Shown here: piece after piece, positions 32,301 through 47,300 of the stretch
Position numbering within the stretch: the stretch's first letter is position 1
Layout: each line of letters begins with the position of its first letter
NCBI GenBank assembly: GCA_963931865.1
Contig: OZ007506.1
Coordinates: 5,618,696 to 5,682,695, forward strand
Reading direction: 5' to 3'
Source of the DNA: Axinella damicornis
Lineage: Eukaryota > Porifera > Demospongiae > Axinellida > Axinellidae
Length of the DNA: 64,000 bases
Made by a program: the position numbers and the translations under genes
Notes under the pieces: generated by a model
Database searches by the model: none
Seen by the model: the letters and a program-made list of their open reading frames with translations, nothing else
What the model was told of the DNA's origin: nothing

Positions 32301-35300
32301 GATAGCGATCATGAAGGTGTAGTCAGAATCTTCGTAGGCCATTCCCATCACTTGAACGAGTTATTTATATTATATTATATTATACGAGGGGCAACCGCAC
32401 TCCTGGTAGCCGCGGTTAAACGGTAGCACAAGCTAAGTGTGACAGTTCGTTCCAATTATCACACATCACGTGAGTACCATGGTAGCTAGATATAGGGAAG
32501 ATCAGAAATTATTTAGAGTGCTCTCAAGTACCATTCATAGCAAAACTCGTTGCGACTACCGTAGCGCAAGCTAAGTATTGCAATTCGTTCCAATTAACGC
32601 ACATGCCACGTGGCAACCACGCTCAGTCGATCGCGAGCAATGGCGACCAAATGGAAGACAAGACATTATTACAGCACTCACAACTTAGCCAGCACGGTGA
32701 GTTTCGGCATGTAAGCGTCAGTGAACGACAGCGATCACATCTGTGTGGTCAAAAGCTTTGTGGGGCCTTCGTAAGAGCTGTACTGGCGACGAACTTCGAA
32801 GAGAGCGATCGAGCGATGGCGGCCGACGGCACTACAAAAGCGCTTGTATCTCCACCACCAAGGTGAGTTTCAGCACCAAAATTGTACGGTGAGGACAGTG
32901 CATGATAGCGATCATGACGGTGTAGTCAGAATCTTTGCAGGCCATTGCTAAGTAGTCAAACATTAATTATTTATTTACATTAATTAATTACATTATTTAC
33001 GCGGCACAATTTTTCCCCTACCAGGAGTGTAATTATATTATATTATATTATATTACGCGGCACAATTTTTCCTATACCAGGAGTGTAATATTGCCACGCA
33101 TATGATAGCCTCGTTCCCAGGCCATTGCCACCGCCAGTATTTGATCACTTGCAGTATGCAAATAAGGCGGGAAAGCCTGGGATAAAATATCATGTGAGTG
33201 ATGTCAATGTCAACTAGGTGGACAGAGGGGGGAGTGGCACGATCACAAGACTGCATTTCGCACCCACGCCCGCGTGCTGAACAACGAGCGGTAGTTTATG
33301 CTGCCTTGCTAGTGCCCCACAAAGGCTCAAGAAAAGGCGTCAAGATTCTTTGGAGGGAACGGGAACGAGGCTACGATTGTCACATAAAATGATTGACCAT
33401 CCCTATGATCCAACCTCCATTCTTGGGGAAGCAATATACACGTAGAATGTTGCACCCTAGCCTCGTTCCCGTCTCGGGCCTGGGAACGAGGCTAGTTGCA
33501 CCCATACATGCACTCACTGGGTAGTTTCAGCACATAGTTTCAACTGGCAGTTCATAGAAGTAATAGTACCTCATTCTGTTCTATTCTCACCTGCAGCAGT
33601 TTGTTTAGTGATACCGAACAATGTTGTATTAGTGGGAGATGTCCATCCCTTGACAAAAGAAAAGGAAAGCAGTGTATAATTACGTATGGAGGTATACGTA
33701 CATGTAAGTAGTATGTAAACAACAAAACAAACAACAAGCTGCTGTTAAGGTTACGGGATACCGTGTGTTCATTAATATACAAGTTACCTTTGTCCCTCCG
33801 TGCAGGAACTAGCTAGAGACATGCAACAAAATGACGTATAACAGCAATATGAGTACCTTCTAGCTGGTATGATCTTAGCGCCAGGGTAAACATGGGCAAT
33901 GGCATCAAAGTTCAAGGTCGAGTTGGCGAATGTGGCATCAGATTTTGCAATCATAAAGGGCTAACAGGACAGCTTGGCAGGTTCCACGGGAAGTTTTCAA
34001 CCGACGGGAGGGCGGCTTGCAGTCAGTTCGCTTCGCTGCCGTTGGAAAAATGACTTATGGTCGTTCATACCACAAAGCCATTCGTTTTTTGCACAATCAG
34101 GCAAGTAGAACGCACAATATCTCACGAACAGGATGTTTATCTCGGTAAAACTTTTCGAGACACCCTGCCCCTTTCATCGTACAGAAGTCCAGTCCAATAT
34201 ATGGCTAGATGTTACTTCAGTGATAAAAAATTGATGCCAAAGTCGAGCACACATTCCACGGTTGACCGTAAACCGCAACCGCACACCGCGCATGCACAAT
34301 ATCCCGTACGTAACCTTTAATGAAATTTATGACATTGATGGCTAGTCAGGGTTTCGTAAAATTATTATGTATGCAATGCAGCTCATGCCATTGGCTGCCG
34401 TTGCTCAAGTTCGTTGCTCTCTTCTGCACTACGGCTCTCACAAAAGACCCACAAAGATTCTGACCAAACCGGCGTGCACTGGCACATATGTACCGTGGGG
34501 ACAAAGTTGTAAGCGCTATATTAGTTTTATTTCTGGGCCACTATTGCTCTCTTGGACTTGACTAACCTAAGAGAATGGCCAGAAGATAATCCAAAGACCC
34601 ATCCAACCGTTGTTTGCACAACTTTGAGACTAGCACACAAATTCTGGATTCCGAGAATGTACAATGCAATCTTCAGATTGCACAAATTGCGCAGAACATA
34701 TACATATTATGCAGTTCAATCCATATTTCATCAGTTACGGTTACTGCAGCTATACATCAGGAGCTTATTATTTACCTGATGTGATGCCATTCATCTCCAT
34801 TCATAGGTAATTCCATGCTACTTCCCTAGTACAGTAGAAGAGGAAGGGGGTGAACGAGGAGGAAAGAGGGGAAGGATGTGAGTCAGGAGGGGAGGAAGAT
34901 GTGAAGGGGAAGGGGGATAAAAGAACGCTGTTTGAGTTGCTAGTTTGTGCCATATGTATGTTTCAGTTCAGTTACATGTACATGCACAGGTTAAACGATG
35001 AAATTGGGATTTAAAGGATGAAATTGGGATTTAGAGCCCTGAGGGAACAATGTATATATAGACAACCATGTGCGAAGCGCAAGGGTGTCTATAGGTTTCC
35101 AAGGGGATCTAAATCCCGTAGGCCGAGAGGGTTTCATCGTCGGCAGGCTAGCTATCAAATCACTGTCTGTATTAGAGTTAGCAACCGTTCAGTCAGAAAG
35201 ACTTCGCACAGAGATGGCCCAGTTTTGTAGCAGCTGTCCGCTACCCGACAACGCGACTTACTCGTGCCTCATGCTGTTTGGGACAGTGATTCCAAAGCAT

Positions 35301-38300
35301 AACCAGACTCTGAGATCACTCCAAATATGCCCCGTCCCATGACACTTGCCACCGTAGACAAGACTAGACGTAGACGCAAAGAGCCAAGTCCCGCTCCACC
35401 TTCATGAACGCGTCTCCGTGGGCAAGACGCTCGCGCCTTACAGAGAACTGTGCACTGTCTCTAATGCTAAATGTACAACTTAACTACAGAAATTACAGGT
35501 GAAATCACAAGGGTAATAAGTGACTTAAACCCTTCTAATCTACCAATCAGATTGCACATGCACCACACTCCCTCTGTAGTGACACTAACATGCTCATGTA
35601 AATTCCAAGAGAGAGGAAACGCAAACCCCAGGACTAGAGATAAACTGTATAGGACATACATAATTAAGTAGCAGATAATGCTTACTGCATTGAAAGCTGT
35701 CAGGCCCAGTGCGAAGATGTCAGCTTTGGGCAGGTGTCTGTAGTCCTAGATAAAGATGACTGTACATGATACAGTGAGCCAGTACATATGTACATATCAT
35801 GCTTGTGTGTAAGTGTACATGTTACAGTACATACATCCTGTAGGATCTCTCTCGGCAGGAACCTGCAGTCTCCTTCCTCTACCCGGGGATCAGTGATGGA
35901 GGTCACATGACCCATGTCACCTGGGGGTCAAGGGGTCAAATAGAGAATGGAGATGAATGGCAATAGTGCCCTTGCATGTGACACGATCAATACAAGACAG
36001 ATGCCTTCTATAGAAACATAGCCTCGTTCCCAGGCCGTCTGCCAGTCGCGCGCGCATCGCATATTCGTGACCTTTGAACCCTTGTCAGATAGCTGGCAGA
36101 AGGCCTGGTACCACTCCTACGCCATTTACATTAAGTGGACACGGTCTGGGACACGGTTTCATGTAAAATGGCGGCGTGCCAGAAGTTCACGGGCTAACGG
36201 CAGGTTTCCTAGCGAGTTATTGTTGGCTTTTACGCTACCGTGGTGGACCGCTGGAGGCGTCAGGTATGGAACTCCTTGTTGTACGGTTGTAGTAGCCTAG
36301 GTAACTACAATAGCTTACCTCCGTAGTACTACCAAGCGCTTGGAACGCCTGAGTAGTTGAACGTTAGTGCATGCTGTATTCCCGTTAGCGCTGAGTTGGC
36401 ATCAAGTTGCTGTCTTCGTGGTATCAATAACTCGCTAGGAAACCTGCCGTTAGCCCGTGAACTTCTGGCACGCCGCCATTTTACATGAAACCGTGTCCCA
36501 AACCGTGTCCACTTAATGTAAATGACGTAGGAGTGGTACCAGGCCTTCTGCCAGCTATCTGACAAGGGTTCAAAGGTCACGAATATGCGATGCGCGCGCG
36601 ACTGGCAGACGGCCTGGGAACGAGGCTACTAACTTATTTCGTTCTGCATTGGAAAGTCAATGTGCCTCTGCTCTGCATGTTATACAACCACTTACACAAA
36701 GGCATGAACTGATTAACATTGCTAGGGCACTACTCACTTTCTATGGCAATTTAGATTACACTGTATATCTGTATACATGTATCTGGAAATGTGAAACATT
36801 TTTGCATGTTTTTATTTCACGTCATAGTATTTTGATGGACTGGAGTACCCAAGAAATGTGATACGGCAGCTTATTGACACATACACATCGAGAGAAAGAT
36901 GGAGGTGGTCAAAGTGCGAAAGGGCTTGCTGCATTCAAGGCTACCATGTTTATCAGGAAACTGTCGAAGCAGCTGTTCGCAAAGTACTCGTGCATGAAAG
37001 AGAACTGAGGAACGCTAGGGACAGATGTACTCTCCCAGTAAAGAACGAAACGAATATGGACACCTACTGAGAAAGGTGTCGAGTGCTTGCTCGGTTTTCT
37101 AAGGAGACTGTCTCATCTAAGAAGATCATGGCCAATTGACAACAGATATAATGTGCATCATATGTTCCTACCGATCTTGTACAGGGGCTGAGGCCCTTCA
37201 TCCTTCGTAGAGTCTTCCGCTATGCACGCAAGAGGGGATACAGGATTGCTGCTGTCAGGGACGGAGAGGAAGATGTTCTCTGGTTTGATGTCCAAGTGGA
37301 CCATCCCCATGGAGTGGATGTACTGCAGACCCTGCAGACATGAAGTTTCATTCATTCATTCACTCAGGGTTCTCGCTATAGGCCTGCTGTGCGGGTGCAG
37401 CACCCACTGTTAGTTTTTGACCTCACTGTTTTCAAGCTCAATTATCACCCCGCTTATTGCCAAGCATAGCGAGGCAAGTACATGTAATCACAGTCTGATG
37501 CTGAGCTAGCGTTATTATCAGAGTCCGTAGACTCTATACCAAGAGTTATATAGATAGATAGATAGATAGATAGATAAATTTTAATTTTCGACAGGAATGT
37601 CTCATCAGCCAGTGGCTGGTCTACCTGAGAGTCCTGCAAGTTCATGAACTCTTGTCTATACGTAATGCTAATTATCTCTCAAAATCGCAATATACATGTA
37701 AATGCCCTTATGACATGTACCATTCATCTTCAGGTGTTTTCTTCACCAAGTAGACTCCCGATATCGCAGAAAAGGACTGCGAAAGTACCGATTCGGAACC
37801 AGAAAGTCACCAAACACCAAAATGACTTCTTCCTTCAGACGGGCTAGTTCAAAATTTTGTGACTTCCCCACAATGGTTTTTGCATAAAACAGCACTGAGC
37901 AATTGCATTAATGCAGAGCCCACTACTTTTTCGCAATTTCGGCACCTGAACACTCTCTCAAAAACTATGGCTTCATTTGCGATGCCACTTGTACGTAAAT
38001 CAATTTCAAACTTTGAACTAAAGACTGTGAACTAAGGCCTGCATGTGAAGACAGACTTCTGCTGCTCCAGCTCAAGCATAACGGCAAAAAGCAGGGAGAC
38101 AAGGTAGGGATGATAGCATAAAAGAGTGCAGTATATACAGTGTATGGCAGTGTTTTCAAGAGCACAAGTGAAAAACAAGTCCTCATACGGCCAAGCTAGC
38201 CAGTAGCTGATATTTCCTTTGCTGCTCAGTTGCTATATAGGTACATGTATATGTATGTACAAACTGTACCTCTTCTGTGAATCTAATTGGTTTGTAGGTT

Positions 38301-41300
38301 TGCAACCAATCATTTCCTAGCACAAGGAGATTCCCTTCATGTGTGCAACCCAGTGGCGTAGGAAGCACAGTGGCCGGAGCGGCCATTGCTGCTGCACTTT
38401 TTCGGCCCCCCAAAATAAAATTAGTCGCTTTACAATGTACGCAACGGCAGATACCGCACCTAGGATTACGCATGCGCTAGCTAGGCGCTCTAGATGCATG
38501 CGCACGTGTATCCTTCAAGGTGTTAGTTTGAGTTTCTCAGCAGCTGTCACTGTCAGGATCCTGAAGTAAGCCAAGGGGGGGCATGCCCCAGACCCCCCTA
38601 GTAAGTGTGTGCTTTGGGATTAGGATAAGATGTCATTAAATAGTTTAGATGCGAGGACATTTGGAAGACTGTCTCCAATCTGAACTCTTTACCCCCTTCC
38701 CAGCCAGTGAGAAAAAAGCAAAAAGAAAGTCCAAGATTATCGAACTTACAGTTCCCCTTTGAGATTTTTGTGTATGTACAAATGTAGCAGTTGTTTCATG
38801 ATGCATTTGTGGTGTTCCTAATGAATGTTGCCCGTTGCTTGCCCTACGATTTAGTGACAGGGTCACTATTTTTCTCCTACACCATATAGGGAAAATTTAA
38901 TGACAGGGTCACTATTTTTTCCCTATATTATTTAGGCAAAATTTAGTGACAGGGGCATTATTTTTCCCCTACACTACATAGGGAAAATTTAGTGACGAGG
39001 TCACTAATTTTTCCCTATATTAATAGGCGATATTTAATGACAGGGTCATTATTTTTTCCCACAGTGTCACTGTGGGAAAATTTAGTGCAGGGTATCACTG
39101 TTTTTTCCCTATATATATAGGGAAATAAATCATTTAATGACAATGTCTACGGAACCTGTGCTTTGCACACACGTTGGTAGCTACTTCCATATGCTGCTAA
39201 TGGCTTCTCCACTTTCTTTTTGCCGGCTGAGGTGCAATACAGAGCTTCCTGGCCGCTTAAAAGAAAAACAAAAAATTTCCGTGCTTCGCGGAAAAATGAT
39301 CGGCGCTTCGCGCCTCTGTTCACTACTTCGCGCGGGAATGGCCTCTCCACTTTGAATTTGCTTCCTACGCCACTGCAACCAACTATATTCCTATAACCTG
39401 ATAGGTCAAATTAAGTACGTACATGTAGGTGAACCAACCAACACACAAGTCCATGAAAGTGTATCTGTATGATATCTAGATAACGTCAGCTCACCAATGT
39501 CACATGTCTGATCAGTCTCTTAAGCTCATCCTCAGTAAAGTGCTTCCCTTCCTGTTGGTTCTGGGTAATCCTGGAAGATAGATTGCCACCTATAGAGATG
39601 AGAGTGCATGAAGAGGAGGAGGAGGAGGAGGAGGAGGAGGAGGAGGAGGAGGAGGAGGGAGAAAGGAGGAGGAGGAAGGGGAGGAGGAGGAGGAGGAGGA
39701 GGGAGAAAGGAGGAGGAGGAAGGAGAGGAGGAGGAGGAGGAGGGGGGAGGAAGGGAGGGGGGAGGGAGGAGGAGGACGAGGAAGTACAGGAGTTTTCCAA
39801 TAGACTAAAGTAGACGAAGGAACATACTGCACATGTACATGTATATACAAATCTCTCATTTGTCAAATGTCATACAATTGGCCAGCAGGATTCTTTGTAC
39901 AGATGTACTGTACAGCTGAAATTTTAGTGTAATGGAGTAAGTCTCCCAATTGCACGTAATGGGAAAAGCATGAACCCTGCACTTGCAGCCAGAGCACAAG
40001 CCACATTCGCATCTGGCAAAGGACTGTAAAATGGATTTAGCTTACAGAACAATGAACAAGGTCGCCTTCAGTACATGCGATACAGTACACTTGAAAGTGC
40101 TAATGCAGTACCACCAGACAGCTCACATAATTTTCACATAAGTATACCAATTGTATGGTAGAAGCAGGATGAAGGGGCACGATTATCAACTAACCATTGC
40201 AGTACTCATTCTGTATGAGCATGTGGTCATCTTCAGCCCAGGCAGAGTAGTAGCGCACTATGTGGGGGTGGGACCCTAGCACAGCATGCGCACACACCTC
40301 ACGCAGAGCTGCAGCTCTGAGTGTATAGGAGGAAGAGGAATGGAAGGAGAGAGAGAGAGGAGGAAGTGGTGAGAGGGAGGAGGAAGAGGAGGTGAGAGAG
40401 TGGAAGAGGAGAAGAGGCGAGAGGGAGGAGGAAGAGGAATGGAAGGAGAGAGAGAGAGGGGAGGAAGCGGTGAGAGGGAGGAGGAAGAGGAGGCAAGAGA
40501 GTGGAGCAGGAGAAGGAGGTGAGAGAGTGGAGCAGGAGGAGGTGAGAGAGTGGAGGAGGAGGAGGAAAGGAAAGAGAGAGAGCAGGAAGATGGGGTGAGA
40601 AAGTGGAAGAGGGGGAAGAGAAAGAAAGGAGAGGGAGGAGAGAAAGAAAGGAGAGGGAGGAGGAAGAGGATGAGGAGCAACAGAAGAAGAGGAGACAGAG
40701 TAGGATTTTTCAAGTAATTTGCTACATGTAGGTACATGTACATAAATCATCCGACATGGCTGCTACATGTGTATACATGTACATAGTTCGACAAGTAAAT
40801 TTCAAATCAAATGGGCCAAGTTCTTACTCATCAGCAGATCCTGCCACTGGATGATGTGATCTCTTCAGTGCATATGCACAGCCATCTGCAAGGGACAAGA
40901 GAAACCATGTTAAAACATAAGAGGATGCAGGGATACCAGAATGGAAAAAAGTTACCATTCTAGCGGGGGCGCTGCGGGTACTTGACGAGCGAGACTAAGG
41001 TATCAAAAGTAAGTGCTTGACGTAAGGAACAAACTTAACATACATGTAGCTAAAAATGTTTAGTTCAAGAGTTATGACAGTTTTAGCTTACTGTGAAAAC
41101 TTTACTTGGTGCTTGCGCCACAAAATCGACATCAGCGGGTCACTAGCACTGTTACTAGTTAACCAAGGTTAATGAACGTCCGGGCCATGCAGAGGCGGGA
41201 GGCAATTCAGGACATGCGAAATCATTGCATGTACATGCACATCATGCAATGATTTTGTGAGCAGCTGGTGTTTCACTGCCGCCGTAAGATCCATCACCAT

Positions 41301-44300
41301 CTCCTATCTCCCCCAGCGCCTGCCATGAGTGAAACCGACGCGGGGGGTGACACCAAAGTCCCCTTTACACATGAGCAGCTCCAACAGACTGATTGTCTCC
41401 TGCACGGAAGGGTGGTGGCCGCTCTCATTGCGAGTGTGGCGTCAGGTGGGCTTATTGGCAGCCTCACAGCCGGGTAAGTCAAGGGAGCCTAATTGGTACG
41501 ATGGCGGGTAGGCGCATGGGTCTTTGGTGTGCAGGAATACTTGATTTGCAAAATACCCAGGGGTGCAGCCATTCCCCATGTGTGCCAGCCGGCCTCGGCC
41601 CATGGTGGGGACACATCATCCATAACACTGCGCCGCAGTTTGTTTGAAGGCTGCGCCCTTGCAGGTGCCGGATCTCCTGTGGGTTCACCCCTTGCATGAA
41701 GTCATTGAGTACGTTGGAGTCGTATGTCACCTTGGTGGCAGTTCGCTTTCCCAAAAAACTCCTCACTTCATGGCCTACCTTCGCACGATCACTTGGGCAG
41801 CCAGAAATTTTGAGGGTACGGCACGGGCCAAATTTTGAGGGTACGGCATGGGCCACCTACGACATGGCCTACTGGCGGCAAGCAGCAAATCAGCATTCCT
41901 TGGGCTGGGCAGTGATGGACTCGGTCTTGTAAAACGAGGCCTTCACAAGAAGAGCAAAGTCTATGCCATGATGTCGTTACTGTCTAGCCGACTCACATAA
42001 GATACAGGAATGCACTTTTGCACCAGAGGAGCACAAGACGGGTAGCCAATCAATATCGCACACTCAGGAATGCAACCAGGCAAACACCAGGGCAGTGGAG
42101 ATTTGCAGGTTACTCAACAGGCCAATGGGCAATCAGTGCAAATATAAGTGGTGCCGTTATGTGCATGCCAAGTGCCGTCGTGGAGCACACCCGGCAGCCG
42201 GTCCAGGTCCTCCTCCCCGCCTGGGAGGGCTAAGGTGTAGAGGCTTGCGCCACACCCGAACTCACTGGGTTGATGTGACGCACTTGACTCAGTATATGAG
42301 CACTTTTGTGGCAGAGTACATTGGTGCATCTTGTTGCTGCATTTATCATGTCCTGTATCACATTTACTCTCACAGCTAGTGCGTACAAATGTAAATGCAG
42401 TGGCCCCCACCATGTGGAGGTGGGGTTCAACGTTTGTTACCAGCCGTGTTCCTAGCTCGCATGGTGGCCCACCCATCAACTAAGTCATGGGTGGAGTGCA
42501 TGTTGTTTGCGCCCTACCCCTAAGGTAACTCTATCTGTAATTCTTGGGTCTGATTAAGTGGGCCTTCTCTTACCAGGCCCTTATGTCTATACCCCTGATC
42601 TGCTAACCTGCAGAAGAGCAGGGCTTCAAACCAGCCGCTCCCTCTCAAGATGAGTAAGCACCCGGACCAGGAGTTGCACGCAATTTATGGATTCCGCCGA
42701 ACATATATTAACCTTCGATATTTGAAACACGAACAAGTCAAATGTGCATATAACCTGTAATCAGATCGGTATCGGCCATCAACCACTAGCCTTATCGGCA
42801 AATCTCTTTATTGGTACTGTACATCAGTGGAAGGGTCCTGCCTCTATTTATAGGAAACGAATTTTAAAGACCACTATTTTCTCGCCCCTACACGTTTTAT
42901 CTGACACTCCATCAAGAACTAACAGTACATGTATCATACTGCTTGTATGTACTAACCTAATCTGTTGATGCACTTGTACACAGTGCCGAAGGACCCTGAC
43001 CCAACCACTTTCACCTCATGAAACTCCTCACGGTAGCGGGAGATATTGCTCTCACGTAGAGCTAGTTTCTGCAGGAAGACAACAATTCAACCACCTCACA
43101 ATACACATTGGCACATTAAGTGAACTGTGTATCTGCTGGGGAACAAAATACATGAGCCACAAAAAAACAACTACGCATGTGCAGGGAAAATTATTGGGTC
43201 AGTACAATTATTAGTTACATGTAGGCAATTTGTGACATTCTGACAGTCCAGAGTGATTAGTGACACCCATTAAGTATAATAATTCCCCCACGCTGGTCAT
43301 TATACATACATGTACATGATTGTACCGTACACAAAAAAAGAAAGGACATCTGTTATGCTTTACGTGTGGTTTTGCACATTAATTATTGCCCACATGCTCT
43401 GTGCCAGAGACAGAGGACTGTCATAGTGCAGGATGCCACTCTGTTGAAGCAAGGAATCTTTGATAGACAAACAACAGTGAGTCATGAGAGTAACCATTAC
43501 AATATACAGTCCCAGGAACAGCCAGCTGCCTTGCTGGGCAGGTACCAGCCTTCGCTCCCGATATGGAAGAAAGGATTCAGCAGTGACAAGTCAGTCTCAC
43601 CTTGCGTGGCTTAGCTTCAAACTCCTCTTCTTCCTCAAACAATGTGCACGTCAATATGCTGAGGGTGAGGAGGAAGAACCAGGACCCAGGTCAAGATTTT
43701 TCACTGTGTACACATGTACCCTCTAGGCTTTCATTAGCATGTACATGTACACTGTAGGTAGGTGACCTACACCAAAATGTGATCCAACAGGTGGTGCCCT
43801 AGCCTCGAACCCAGGCGCGGAGGGGGGAGAAAAGAGCGCCTGGTATCCACTGTTTGCGCATGCGCTTAATTTCCTGACATTCCGGGAATCCCGGATAATA
43901 CCGCGTCATTCCCGTGGCTTGTTGACGTCAGATACGTGTACGTACCATATCACGATCGTATTGTCACAATGGCGATTTTATGGAAGACCTAGACCAGGCT
44001 GTTTCGTACCTCCAGCGATGACGCTCGAACCCGAGCAGAGGGCATCTTCGAAGTGAGTATACGAAGAGACTCCGGCTACGCGCTGGTTTTGGTAAGTCAT
44101 TGTATTATTAGCTAGCTAGTACCGTCCATGTTTGATGTGAAGCTTGCCCGAGATCACAGCGTAGTCATTGTAGTCTCATCCCTCATGGCATTGATGACAG
44201 ACCAAGTTCCAAGCGTGAGAGCGATCAAGTCTTCGTGAATTCGTTGTGTGGTATAGACGTCATTGTTTACGCTTGGAAAATTTTGCGACGTCATCTGCAT

Positions 44301-47300
44301 AAATCCACGTGGTTTTATGTTATAATTAAGCGCATGCGCAAACAGTGGATACCAGGCGCTCTTTTCTCCCCCTCCGCGCCTGGGTTCGAGGCTAGTGGTG
44401 CCCATGTGCGTTGTTTGAAATGTAGCCTCGTACCCAGGCCCACACGCAGAACACGGAAGAGGGCCTGGTAACACTTGGCAAAATTCCCATATGTGCTCAG
44501 TCAGCATAATATTATTGGAGATTACATTCCTTACTTGATGCATTCGAATTCACACAGCAGGTAGCTGTTGGTGATGGCTAAGGAAATTCCTTGCCAAGGA
44601 GTGACCAGAGGTGAGTCTTGAAGGCTAGAACAGTGTTTTTATCAAACAGCTATACTTTTCACGCGGTAAAGAATGTAATTACTATATGCAGTAATTGGCA
44701 ACGGACGAACACGATTCGTCTACCCAAAATCAAGACTGCTGACCTCAGCACATACAGGAATTTTGCCAAGTGTCACCAGGCTCACTTTTGCGTTCAACGT
44801 GTGGGCCTCCATGGGTATGTTGGATGTTGACTGTGCTTTATTTGGAATCAACACGTTCATTTAGTATATGCATTTCCACTCACACTCAGTACAGGTGTTT
44901 TTGCATCCGTATGTAAAACAGTTTCACATGTACCAGTTCCCTATGCATAACCGTTTGCTACAATTATATCAGCTAGTGTTCAACACTTGCAGTTGATCAC
45001 CCCTCTTCCGGCACATCTAGCAAAAACTGTCCCTTTGCAGCAGCTACATGTATACCATTATGGGTAATTACTTGAACAATCTGACAATGGACACGAACTT
45101 GCTCTTGTGTTGCAAGCGACAAAAGATGAGGACTGGGGAACATGGCTACACTTGAGGTTACCCCACACCCCTCCCATTCACACACTCCACACAATCCATA
45201 GCACATCCTCACTCACCACTCCATCCACTCACCTATACCATCACCCACTCATCACTCTATTTACTCAAACTCCCCCCCCCCCCGCCATTCCTTCCACCCA
45301 CTCACCACTCCTCCCTCTTCCTTCTCTTGTCCCTACTCTGGATCTCCTGTGGGGTGAAGGGGTTGATGTTGGTGCCCCGGGAAGGCTTGCGACGTAGCTC
45401 TGGGCCAGACCGTGCCAGACGACCTGATCGTCTCACTCTAAATATACATATAGATGTAATATTCACAAGTCTGTAACATAATGTGGTTACCCAATGGTAC
45501 ATGTATAATACGTCTAAGGAGTGACCAACTGCGGTGAACTACTACTGGTAAAGTAGAGTACCAATATCAGCTAGCCTCGTTCCCAGGCCCCGCCCAGCTT
45601 TTCGTCGTTTGCAGTACGGAAAAGCGGGGAGAGCCTGGTATGTTTCGCCACGTGGGCATTACGTAATCGTCAAGCGGCCAAAATTTTCAGAACGAAAAAG
45701 CGAACTTTTGCGTATTGTTCAACCAACTACACGTTCAACGCTTGGTGTGTATGACAGTCGCCCCCCGCTAGCTAGATACATGTGGTAAGTTACATGTACC
45801 TCGTACCTTTGCTCTTCTTGCTGTTCTGAGCCCCAGTTCGCCCACGTTCAATTAAGTCCTTTCTACCACCTTTCTACCCTCGACGTCACGCACGTGAGGA
45901 AACATACCAGGCCCTCGCCGTTCTTTCGTGCAACCTAAAGCGGCGCGCGGGCCTGGGAACGAGGCTAAATATCAGCTTCTTGTGTAGTACACAAGCCCAC
46001 CTGCTCATGACAGAATGCCGTGGTAGCATCCCCGAGCTCTTAGCAATGCTCATGGGAGTCTGAGGGGAGTCGAACAGCTGCAGACGCTCTAACTTGGGGG
46101 GTGAGAACATCATGATATCATCATTGCCTGTTTTGTTGGAGTCCCTCAGTGGTCGTCTCGATGTGAGTGAATGCAAGGAGTCTCTGTTGTAGCTGAATGG
46201 AGAGAAATTCTTGCTGGGTGTGCCAGGTGATGGGGAGAAGAGTCGCTGCTGTTTAAGGGGTGGGGAATCACATAAGGAGGAGTCCAACAACTTGAGTGAT
46301 GCTCGACGAGAGGGAGAAGAAGAAGGGGTGGCAAAACTCATGTCCCAGCCCTGGGGAGGGACAGGGATACAGTTACTATTGGACACCCTCAATGTACTCA
46401 CACTCCAGCTGCTAGTACGTATGTTACACTCCCGAAAATTTGTGCTGCGTAAATAAACAATTAATCAAACTTCATACTTGTACATGATGTACATGTAGCT
46501 CGCAGGAAAGGCCTACAAAGATTCCGATTACACCATTGTGATCGCTATCATGAGCACTGGCACAAAGGTATATATAATAATTGTGCTGAAACAATTATGA
46601 GTGCTTTTGTCTTTAAATTGGCTGCCATTGCTGGAGCGCTCTCTTCGACTTTCGTTGCCAGTACAGCTCCTACAAAAGGCCACACAGTTGTGATTGCTGC
46701 CATTCACTGATGTTTTAATACATGTGGAACTCAAACTCACGGGCAAGTGGAAAAGGCGGATACGGTCGGACGCGGACACGGACGCGGACACGGACACGGA
46801 CACGAACCAAAATTCATTTTTCAACCCTTTTGGAGCGTAGGACAGAAGCTAAACATGGTTATTCACTCGCTAAAAGTTGCTTGCTTAGCCTATTGTTAGC
46901 CTCGTTCCCAGGCTCTCCCACGCGCGAACAAAAATAGCTGGGCGGGGCCTGTCTTACCTCGAGTCAGCAGAGGTCAAAGGCCACGTGCATATTTAATGAG
47001 CTTCAACAATGAAGTTCGAGCTTCGATTTGGTATAGGAATATTATTTCTGCTTCCTATGCTTTGGCAAAATGCTTGAGTTTGGTTTCTGCACAAAATAAA
47101 AGCTCTTCTAATCTTTTCGTTGAAGCTCATTAAATATGCACGTGGCCTTTGACCTCTGCTGACTCCAGGTAAGACAGTTCAATAGGCTAAGCAAGCAACT
47201 TTAGCCAATGAATAACCATGTTTAGCTTCTGTCCTACACTGCAAAGGGCTGAAAAGGGCTGAAAAATTAATTTTGGCTCGTGTCCGTGTCCGTGTCCGCG

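Noticed and set aside
36067..36580. Two similar ORFs of about 80 codons on opposite strands
   Set aside because: They are the two mirrored arms of one MITE.
39486..39866. Poly-Ser, poly-Pro, poly-Glu and poly-Arg ORFs on both strands
   Set aside because: Caused by the GGA-rich tract; only 39495-39589 is a real (Wee1) exon.
40190..40750. 186-codon Ser/Pro/Leu-rich minus-strand ORF
   Set aside because: Only its C-terminal part, after the acceptor at 40316, is the Wee1 exon; the rest is polypyrimidine tract.
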